This document shows, in pieces, positions 1 through 64,000 of a stretch of DNA of 64,000 nucleotides. The notes beneath the pieces are model-generated. The model was not told the DNA's origin, did not search any database, and was given only the letters and a program-made list of their open reading frames with translations. The position numbers and the translations under genes were made by a program. Position 1 is the stretch's first letter. Every line of letters begins with the position of its first letter. The stretch comes from Acanthochromis polyacanthus (lineage: Eukaryota > Chordata > Actinopteri > Pomacentridae), in contig NC_067121.1 of the NCBI RefSeq assembly GCF_021347895.1, forward strand, positions 16,565,962-16,629,961, written 5' to 3'.

Positions 1-244
1 TGAGCAGTAAGGACTAGTTATGATGAGATAATGAATATATGACAAAGAGTAGTCAATAGATTTTTTCCCCTTTCCTTTATATTTGTATTCTCTTTCTATA
101 ATATAATATCTACAACTATGTGGATTTCTTGCTGTTACATGTTGCTGCTAATTCATAGTAAATGGCAGTCATGGTGACTGTGAATGGATAATTAGCAGAT
201 TTTAGAGATGTTAATATGTGTGTGTATGTGTGTGTGCGCGCTAG
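1..244 (+). other. vav3 intron, 3' portion
   Basis: Sequence before the first visible exon. It ends in a TG-rich tract (about 216-240) running directly into the acceptor AG at 243-244, with no ordinary pyrimidine tract. Nothing else recognised. Confidence 0.6.
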
Positions 245-53083
<52,839 letters not shown>

Positions 53084-54972
53084 CTTGTTGAGTAACCCCT
53101 GTTCAGCATCCATTCAAAGCGAACCACCTCCAGTGAGTGCCATGCTGCTCTGCCACTCTCTGTGCCCTCAGTCAGATGTCTTTGATAAAACCCAGAGACT
53201 TGGACATGAGAGGAGGCGGCAGTGCCCTTAAAAACCTTCTCCCGCCCTCTGACAGACTCTCACGCTAAGGAGATGTCAAATCAAAGATTCCAGGAGTGTC
53301 ACGCCATATCTTGCCTTTCCACCACCCTGTCCGCCCCTGCGGCTCACCAAGAAGTACATGTGCTGCACCCAGATAACCCTCCTCTCTTCCGTCCCACTCA
53401 CCTTCTCTTATTATTGATGGCTCCATCGGCTGCGGTGAGACTTGCCCTGTCATCGTGTTTCGATACATGGAAGGCTCAGTCACCCAACTGGAACACAGAT
53501 CCTGCTAACAGTGCACTGTCCAGGTACTCCACCTAATTGCAGTGCAGATGCTGAGGAACTCTGAGTGTTGAGCTGTAACCTTCTTTGGCTGTTGAGACAT
53601 TTGTGTTCAATTTTGTGTCGTTTGAGTTTTTAAGATTTCAAATTACTGGACAAATATAAACTTTATGATGTTTAAATGCATTTTTGAGACCTCAGTTTGA
53701 TGCTCTTTGAAAATGATAATTATGAGAATTTTTTTAAACCATCTGAACTCCAAGCAAGTTCCATATTCTTGTCACATTTTATCTCACTGTAGGCTCTTTT
53801 TTCACTGCAATATAAAGTCCTGCACTTTTGTGGAGACAACACTGTCATTACAACAAAGAGAGAAATTTTTTTTTTTTTTTTTAAAAAGTTTAATTCCGTT
53901 CATTACTTATTTTACAAAAATTAAAAAAAAAAAAAAACTGGAGTCAACATGTCTAGCATTTGTTTAAGTACCCACAGGTGTTACCAAAAATGATGCTATG
54001 GTTAATTTACATTTTAAATTAGAAATTTATTGACATAGTTGTCTCCTATCTGTTCTGTGTAAATACAACCTGCAGTTCAGCCAAAATGTCCCAGAATTTT
54101 TGTCAAATTATGCTTCTCCGCCTGTGCCAAGAAGTGCAGAATGTTTTTATTTACACAATCTGGTAAGTACAAATGGTTTGTCTTTGTCAAATTTTAAATG
54201 ACTAATGTAGACTAATATAATTTAATGGGGCACCTCTCTGATATCAGTCTCGTTAATATGAAGTTCCAGAAAGGAATCTGTTAGGTTGGTTTAGCATAAA
54301 GACCGGAAACTGGAGGAAACAGCTGCAGTAGCCTCGCTCTGTGCAAAAACATGTGCCTACCAGCAACTCCAGAAGTCTCAAAACACGTGTTTTTTTTTTC
54401 TTTTGTTTTTTCAAAAGCAAAAGTGTAAACAAACAATTTGTGACTTTATTGAGGTTTGGGCTATTTTTTGTCTTTCTGGAGTCTCTGCTGGTTTTCTGGC
54501 AATGTCACGGTGAAGACAAGGATTAGTGAACTTTAGAGACACTGGTCGGTGGAGTCAGAAGCCACTACATCTAACTGCCATTGCTTCCATTGTTATGTTA
54601 AGCTAAGCTAATCAGTCAGCTTCACATTTAGTAGAAGACATGAGGAGTATTAGGACTTCTACCTTCTAATGTAGATATTTTCTTGACAGATATTTTGCTC
54701 CATTTAAAAAAAAAAAGAAGTTCACACACCTAGTTTTACAAAATGTCCACAAACACATGCAAAAATGATGAGAGCACTGACATAAGTATTTCCCAAACTC
54801 TCCATCTTTGCTACGCATAAAGTGGAATTTTTATAAATTGTCCCCTTAGGAGTTTGAAAAACTCTTTGAGTGACCTAAAATACTGTTTGTGTAAGGATGA
54901 TAAGACCTAAGCATAGAGGAGAGGATTTGTTGTATGTCTGTATTAGTGTGGACATGTTATGAGTTAGCTATA
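53084..54972 (+). other. vav3 3' UTR and downstream flank
   Basis: Follows the stop codon. No clear single polyadenylation site can be chosen: an ATTAAA lies at about 53920 next to an A-run, and AATAAA at 55892-55897. No other gene seen. Confidence 0.5.
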
Positions 54973-55341
54973 CACTACCATTTAAAAGTTTAGGGTCACT
55001 TAGAAATATCCTTTTTTTTGAAAGAAAAACTTATTTTTTCGATGAAGATAACATTATATGAATTAGAAATATAGTCCAGACATTGTTAATGTGATAAATG
55101 GCTGTTCTAGCAGGAAACAGCTGATTTTTAATGAAATATCTAAATAGTGGTACAGAGGAACATTTCCAGCAACCATCACTCCTGTGTTCTAATGCTACAT
55201 TGTGTTAGCTAATGATGTTGAAAGGCTTATTAATAACTAGAAAACCCTTGTGCGATTAAGTTAGCACAGGAATAACAGTGTGAGTTTTTATGGAAAATAT
55301 GTAATTTTCTGGGTGACCCCAAAATTTTGAACGGTAATGTG
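54973..55341. mobile_element. Tc1/mariner-type MITE
   Basis: TA at 54971-54972 and 55342-55343; ends CACTACCATTTAAAAG and GAACGGTAATGTG. Full copy of the window's MITE family. Confidence 0.78.
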
Positions 55342-58300
55342 TAACTCTTGCTAAGGAAGGCAATAAGTATATTTCCAAAATATAAAACTGTACATATAAA
55401 ACTACCTTTAAGCCAAAACCCTGAGGCTGGCCTCACAAGACTGAATAAATATGGTGAATCATCAAAAGAAAGACGTATCGCTTTTTGATAACGCCTCATA
55501 ATGTTCAGTTTATTGGCACCAGAGGAAGTATAAAGCCCATTTCTCATGTTTGACTACAGACATGTGGAGTCATCGAAGACAAAATATATGCACTAAAGGA
55601 ATTACAAAGCCAAATCAGTTTTAAAGTGCATGTCTGGCGTGGATTGTGAAATTGGAGGTACAGGTCTATGCTTCACTCCTTGATGTTTTGATCATTCACT
55701 GTAGAAAGCAAAGAGCTCTTTTACATTCTGTAGATTTTGTGTTTACCTCAACTTTTTTTGGTTTCACAATGAATGATTCAAGGGTGATGTAACAGCTGTT
55801 CACTGTAGAGCAAGGTAGCACAAGGGCATTAAGCGATGCAGTTTTCCTTCAAACGGTAACACCCCACTTACCGTGTGTGACATCAATATTTAATAAAAGC
55901 ATACTCTTTGAATTGTACTGTTGAAATTTGATAGGCTATTTTTCCCTCTTCAGACAAATGCTACATGTTGCAGGAACAAAGGCATTGCAGTTGCATCACA
56001 AATCACAGCTGTGTCTGACACGGAGGTGCAGTGGAAACCTGGCAGTGCTCAAAAAATAGCTTAACAAACAGAACACAATAGACAGACACCTGAAAGCAGT
56101 TATGTACATGTAAGCATTGCAAACACTGTTATCTTTCCAAATTTCCCTCACTAAAGTGGTGGGACTCTCTCAGCAAATTTTCATCATACAAGCTGTGATT
56201 TGCAAAATGATAGAATTTCCTCACATTCATTTTGACAGAACTACCACCATACGTGCAACCCATGCACAAGATATCTGTAGGACTTCCATTTTCATGTGCG
56301 GTTTTCAGGAGACAGTATGAATGCTATCTGTTGGGATATGCATGTAAGCATGTTTAACAACCAGCCTTTCTCGCTGATCCTTTGATCCAAACCATAATAA
56401 CTTGAGCGGAAGAGCTGATCCAAAGTAAAAGAACTTGGGTGTGAGAATCAAATCTTAACAACTGACAGGAGTTATTATTCGTTCATTTCTTGCATGCGTA
56501 CTCTAGGTGTACACAACTAAACATGATGAAACAGAGGTGTAATTTGTTATACAAAATTAGGTTCAAATGAATTAGAACCAACATGTAATTCCCTTAAGTG
56601 AATCTAAACATCATTAACAAAGTGCAGAAGAGGTGTTGGGTTGCTCTATGAGGATTCAAATCCTTTATGATTTTGCAATTGGGAGCATATTATGTCTTTA
56701 ACAGCAGGTTTCTGTCCTCTGAAAAAACAAACATTAAGCTGTCCTTTAAGAAACACACTCCTGTAAATTACCTGAAATGCATCCAAGAAACATTTCTATT
56801 TGTTCATTTAAGTGATTAGCCCTGTTTTTGTAAGTTCACAAATAATAATTAATGACAGTATGTCAAAACTTTATCATTAATAATGTAGAATCCCAAACAC
56901 AGTACTTCTCACATGACTTAGTGTCTTGATTATCTATTCATCACAGCTTACAGGTCTGCCCCCCCCCCATTTACTGATTTGACAGCGGGACATGCAATGG
57001 CACATTTAGTACAATCTAGACATACAGTTATTGTAGATGAGATCTTTAACCGTTGCTCACAAGCCAAAACATTTTTTTATTCAAGAAGTCAAGAGTTGCC
57101 TAACTGTCGCTGTGCAACCTCAAAACAATGTACTGCTCTTTTGCAAAATTATTTATCAACCTAAGGTCTTTACTGGCATGCACATGGGGGCATTCAGGAA
57201 GACTTTCAAGGCGCCACTACAACAAAGCAGTCAAGGTTCACATCACTGCTTACACTTTGTACTATATGAATGTCTTTTCAGCTTGTAATTAATCGATTCC
57301 TTGTGATTAAGATGATCTGTAAGCAGTACATTGTTTGCAGTGCACGGTCTCTAACCATGTTGTTTGCACTGGTTTTGGTTTATTTTTATGCAGTGATCTG
57401 ATGCTCTGAGCCTACTGTCTTGATCATTGAGACTGCTTCTTCTACTGTTTTATACACTCGTAGTAATTCATTACTGTTTGTTTTGAGACAAAGCTGTCAA
57501 ATGTGAGATGGTATCTCTACTCTGGAGCCTCACAGTATCAGTTTCTTGTAACGTAAACAGTCCCTCAGGCTTACTTTTCCTCCACTGCTCTGCAGCCTCT
57601 CTAATGACCAAATTCAGCAGAGGGAGGGCTCTGCTGCACTTACCCTCCCGTCACAAAGAGGCAGAAAGAATGGCTCCCCTAATACTCTTCCTCTCCTTAA
57701 TCTGCCTGTTCCTGTCTTAGCCAAAGAGATGAAAGGCGACGAGAGAAGTTGGACAGCAGCCAGAGAGAGAGAGAAATGGGTGTACAAGCTTGCATGGAGT
57801 AGATAAAGTATACGTGGACAAAGAGGAGGGTGTGTGTGTGTTTGTAGGTATGTGTGTGTGCATCTGAGAGATGGACAGAAGACTGACAGAGGGAGAGAAG
57901 GAGGCTCTGCATCATCTTCATCTGTCTGAATGATCTCCTTAACCCCAGTCTTTTCCAGTCAGCCCCCCTGGATCTCTATATGGGGGTTAAACAGGGATTT
58001 AGCAAAACCTGAAGCTGCCCTCAAATATGGTGAGCTCTCAGTTCCTCTTTAAAGAGCTTCACTCTCTGTAAGACTTTATCTGTAAGATTTACATTCAACT
58101 GCTGACTTGTGACCATCAACCCCTTTGGAAAATGATAAGACTACAGCTACAGAGGTTTTCTAAATTCAGGCAATGCACAGAGGTAGCAGAAGTAGTAACA
58201 AAATCCATAGAAGGAGCTGATATGTACTATTTGATGGCTACAATTACATGACCTAATTGAGGGTCACTCCACCAAAAGCCAAAACATGAAAAACCTATTG

Positions 58301-58371
58301 ATTAAAAGTAGTCAGTCATCTGTGATTCTTCTCCCATGTCTTCTCATTAGTGCCTTTACTGGAATTTTAGT
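55342..58371. other. Intergenic or distal 3' UTR, no gene seen
   Basis: About 3 kb without a recognisable coding exon or full transposon. GA/GT-rich patches at 57740-57900. Possible conserved non-coding sequence cannot be judged without alignment. Confidence 0.4.
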
Positions 58372-58730
58372 CCGTCCATCCATTATCTTTATACTGCTTA
58401 ATCCTCATTAGAGTTGCGGGGCTGGAGTCTATCCCAGCTGATTTAGGGTGAAGGCAAGGGACACTCTGGACAGGTCACCAGTCTATCACAGGCCTACACA
58501 GAGAGACAAACAGTAACAATCACATTCACACCTATGGACAATTTAGAGTTACCAATTAATCTCGCGTGTTTTTGGACTGTGGAAGGAAGTCAGAATATCT
58601 GGAGAAAACCCACACATGCACGGGGAAAACATACAAACTTCACACAAAAAGCTACTGGGAAGGCCAGGATGCAAACTGGGGATCTTCTGGCTGCAAGGCA
58701 AAAGTGCTAACCACCATCCACCGTGCAGCC
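58372..58730 (-). repeat. tRNA-derived SINE, full-length reverse copy
   Basis: Reverse complement of the 36726-37084 family, starting (CCAT)n and ending CCACCGTGCAGCC. Target duplication TGGAATTTTAGT / TGGAATATTAAT at 58360-58371 and 58731-58742 (two differences). Confidence 0.85.
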
Positions 58731-58742
58731 TGGAATATTAAT

Positions 58743-60821
58743 GCGCAATTAAAAAGGTGAGAGTGGCCTCATACGATAAAACAATAACCGTGACTGTTCA
58801 AACAGCTTACTGACCCATGTTAGACACGTCTTCTCTTGAAAAATCACAACTGCTTGTTTACTTTCTTACTTTACGTACTTTTACAAACATGTTCGACACA
58901 ATGGGCCCATACAGATGGGAGAATAACGACTTGAGTGTAAATGTTGGTTGTGGTGGAGTAAAGATGTAGATGTTTTATATGCATCACCTGGAATTATCTC
59001 CAAAGCATGGTGTGGATGAATGAAGTGGTATCAGTTGTGGGCTGACAGAGAGCACCAGAGGACTGCAAAGACAGGAGGGATGATGGGCTGGACATAAGAT
59101 GCAATAACTCAAGCTCTAACATTATAGATTAATAACCTGTCTTTGAAGCAAGATAAAATAGTTGAAATTCACCCAACAGTAGAATAAAACATATGAAAAG
59201 GTCAAAATTATTTACCATTTGCTAAAATTTTATGTGGTGATAAAATATAACTGCACCTGATCAATATAGGATGGCTAGCAGAAAATGCTCATGAGTCATT
59301 TTTTCCATGCATGATCTCTTTTTTTAAGTATGTTGTTCATTGAGCCTTGGCATTGAGTCAAGCTTGTCTAGAACACAGCAATGAAGAAGAGAAGGTAAGA
59401 ATACGACCAGTCTCCTCACTCCTCGCCCGGCTGGTGTTGCTAAGTCTCAGTGAGGACTCTATCAGTGCTACCCAGCAATTAAGATCTCACAGATCAAAGC
59501 AGTGTAATTGAGCTAATCCTTAGAGAACTGCTGTTCTCTCCTCCTCTGTCTATCTCTCGCTTCCCCAGTCTCTCCCTCACCCTGGTTACTTCCTCCTGAC
59601 TCATGACTCCTTGTGCTGACTGTGCTTTGATGCTTGACAGCAGTGAGTCTACAAAATATTAAATGGTGAATAAATGTGCATTAATGGGTAACACTTTCAT
59701 ATCCTTAATTCCAATTTGCACAGACTGCGGAGCATGTTTTCAAAGGTCTTGAGACATACCTAGTGATCATGAAGCTGTAGCCACTCTATCTGATGCCCAC
59801 CAGCAGTGCAGCTGAGTGAAGACGTCTAACAGACATATGAAGACCATGTCAGCAGAAGCACATACAAGGTTTGATAGCACGCAGTATTAATGCATCTAAA
59901 CCTGCAAAAACAAAAGCTTATGATGCACCAAGCCCCTTCTGAGTGTGGCGTGTTGGAACTAGCACAGGCATGAAAGAGAGCGACAGCTTTGAGGTCAATA
60001 GTTGTTCAAAGGAGCGTAACGCTGCTAGCTGCTTAGCAGGTAGGTCATTATCACAGAAAAAGCAGAGCATCTGCCTGCGACTCCCAGGGACAGGTTTAAC
60101 GAGGTGGTGCTGCTTGTCATGGGGGCTGCTTTGGCAGAACCTGTCTCTCTCTCACCCCTTCTGCTCCGTCTCCCCCTCATGTCTCCCTCTTTCTCTACAA
60201 TTCTGTCTTGCAGGTCTGCCAAACAGGAGTGTTCATGTTTGCAGCTGCCTCTGTCCATCAGGGAACCATTGTTTCATGGCAGCCTTTTGTGATGAAGGCT
60301 TCTGTTTTCCCTCCTTTATTTCTCCCCACTGTAACTTGATTCCCTTTGTTTTGTTTTGTTTTTGAAGCCCCTTGTCTCCCTCTACACTGTCTCACCTCAT
60401 CTCCCTGTCAATCTGTCCTTCTCACTATCTGTCCGTTTGTCTGTTTCTTCTCTAACTGCTTCTTTGTACATGTTATTTGTTTTGGGATTTTGTGCCACTA
60501 CCACCACCTGTGCGTTTGTTTCCTCCCACACATGAGATAACAATCTTTGGATTGACTAGTGCCACATTCAGCACTACTTTGTTATGAATGTAAAACAAAT
60601 ATCTTTTATTACCTTTTGTTAAAAAATTGTCAGAACTTGCAAAAGACAGAGTTTGGCCATGATAGCAGTAAATCTTTACAATTTATGTGGTTCAATTTAA
60701 GTTGTCAATACCAAAATACAAACTGAAGAGCTAGGTGCCCAAATCAGGAAAACGTGAAACAACAACAAAATAATAATAATAAATATTTTATCACAAAACC
60801 TGAGAGGTAGCCAGAAAGCTG
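58743..60821. other. Intergenic, no gene seen
   Basis: An open stretch of 140 codons at 59943-60365 has low-complexity Cys/Ser/Leu content and no recognisable domain; I do not treat it as a gene. Nothing else recognised. Confidence 0.4.
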
Positions 60822-61187
60822 TCCATCCATCCATTACCCATGCACTGCTTACTCTTCACTAGGGTCACGACGGGGCTGGAGTCTATCCCAGTTGACTTAG
60901 GCTGAAGGCATCGGACACCCTAGACAGGTCGGCAGGTCATCACAGGGCTACATATAGAGACCAACAATCACACTCACATTCACACCTATGGACAATTTAG
61001 AATCACCAATTAACCTCAGCATGTTTTTAGACTGTGGGAAGAAGTCGGAGTACCTGGACAAAACCCACACATGCACAGGGAGAACATGAAAGCTCAATGC
61101 AGAGAGATCCCGGGAAGGTGGGGATGCAAACCGGGGATCTTCTAGCTGAAAGGCGAAAGTGCAAACCACCAAGCCACTGCACAGCCC
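60822..61187 (-). repeat. tRNA-derived SINE, reverse copy
   Basis: From (TCCA)n at 60822 through GGAGTCTATCCCAGTTGAC and CCGGGGATCTTC to CCACTGCACAGCCC. Same family as 36726-37084. No clear target duplication seen. Confidence 0.8.
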
Positions 61188-62118
61188 TGGGTTAATTTTA
61201 TGACACATAGAAATCTATGTTTGCAGCTACTCTGAAACAATGGAGGTGAGAAACTTTTATTGAAGAAATAATGCTTGTGAGAATCACTGATATTGAGCTT
61301 TATGGATTATCCAAAGGAGCATGCCAGCATGTCTGATGTTGCACTCCCACCTTCTTATTGACACATATATGCCTGCACACCAAAGACAATGTAGCAATGT
61401 AGGTGATATAAGTATGTCAGTATTCAATACTGCCCTGTTTCTGAGCTTTAATGCTTGTCATCTATTCAGAAAAGCAGCAACTGCATCACATTCCTTCTGT
61501 GTAGTCTGCACACCTCAATAAGTGCTCCATTACAATTCTCCAACAGTTCCTCTGTCTGTAGAACATGTTTGGTGCTACAGGTGTAAATGTTGTGAGCGTC
61601 TATTGTGTCAGGCTGAAGGCAGATATTTCATGGAGCTTATAAAACAAACAACACCAGAACTATCTGAATAGTAAGAAATGACTAAATGAATTAGAAATTA
61701 GGCTATTGGCATTTGGGTAATCCTGCTACTTTTGAACTGTAAGGAGCTTCCAAAAGACCAAATGCTTCACCTGATTCAAAATGTAATTAATCATTGATGC
61801 TTCTGTTTGCAAAATGTATGCCTACTTTTCACAGCCATGCTTAACAACCCCTGTATTCATTTTTATCAGCGCAGCTTGTAACTGTGCTCAGTTTATCCTG
61901 CACAGTTGCCGAATGTGCAATATACTTTGGAACAGCTGGTAATGTTTGACACATTCTGCAGGTATGTTATTTTTGAGTTTCCAATCAGAGGTGTTTATGA
62001 TGAAATCCAACGAGCAACACAAAATTACATCCCTCCCGTCACATGAAAAAATTAGGAAAAAACGCTTTCTTACAAGCTCCAGGACCTTTGGAACAGACTG
62101 TGAATGATATCTTTTATT
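61188..62118. other. Intergenic, no gene seen
   Basis: No coding or repeat feature recognised before the Tc1 element. Confidence 0.4.
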
Positions 62119-62120
62119 TA

Positions 62121-63755
<1,635 letters not shown>

Positions 63756-63757
63756 TA

Positions 63758-64000
63758 TGGATGTGTTGGTGTGATATATAAATAATTTCTTTAACAGAGT
63801 GTTGCAGGCTTGCGGTGCCAATCCTAGCCAAGGCTGATTTGCAATTTAGGTGTGGCCCTGAAGGCCAGAAGTGCTGGATTTGGCATTGAAAAAAAATAGA
63901 CAAGAGCTGTGATCATGTGTGACACTGAATAGGATTACCATCTGCAGCCAAAGAGCCGATTGCTGCCTCAGATTGTATTGAAATGAGGGGACATCAGATT
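63758..64000. other. Flank, no feature seen
   Basis: Short terminal stretch after the Tc1 element; nothing recognised. Confidence 0.4.

Noticed and set aside
53797..53940. Processed-transcript poly(A) end of vav3
   Set aside because: A- and T-runs with ATTAAA are present, but homopolymers are common here and no clear cleavage context is visible, so no 3' end was assigned.
59943..60365. 140-codon open frame in the 3' flank
   Set aside because: Cys/Ser/Leu-rich low-complexity reading from CT-rich DNA, no domain, no supporting splice or start context.

Overview
The window reads as a stretch of a teleost (probably percomorph) fish genome. It has a large, intron-rich vertebrate gene on the + strand and a dense load of fish-type repeats: L1- and RTE-clade LINEs, tRNA-derived SINEs, Tc1/mariner, hAT, piggyBac-like and THAP-type DNA elements, and long microsatellites. 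No prokaryotic features, CRISPR array or viral genome was seen.

The only host gene recognised is vav3, a Rho/Rac guanine-nucleotide exchange factor and adaptor. The window starts inside an intron and covers 23 coding exons from 245 to 53083. They encode the second half of the acidic tyrosine region, then DH, PH, C1, N-SH3, SH2 and C-SH3. The upstream CH-domain exons lie outside. When my exon boundaries are chained they give 2,065 nt: one codon-completing base plus 688 codons including the stop. That is 687 residues in a single open frame, matching what remains of a roughly 847-residue VAV3 after about residue 160.

Layout. 245-362: acidic-region exon. 363-7400: intron holding an L1 (1336-6839) inserted into an older SINE with a 15-bp target duplication. 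7401-16431: DH exons, with MITEs, a hAT fragment, a helicase-like repeat and a 118-bp GT tract. 18107-21671: PH exons. 23693-24407: C1 exons. 24700-25783: a THAP-type element with other repeats nested in it. 26210-27634: two micro-exons. 29705-32479: N-SH3. 32735-38195: SH2. 38196-50417: a 12.2-kb intron with SINEs, an interrupted RTE LINE, a piggyBac-like MITE and a hAT deletion derivative. 50418-53083: C-SH3, interrupted by an intron carrying a decayed Tc1. 53084-62118: 3' UTR and flank with SINEs and a MITE. 62121-63755: a structurally complete Tc1-like transposon with an open 344-codon transposase and 213-bp inverted repeats.

The main points for a second look are the intact Tc1 copy, the UG-rich acceptors (notably before an in-frame 69-bp DH exon), the two micro-exons that together form an in-frame cassette, the nested transposons, and a CRE-like site in a transposon upstream of the SH3-SH2-SH3 exons. 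I found no convincing new multi-gene system. All identities rest on reading the sequence and remembered family features; no database search was run.
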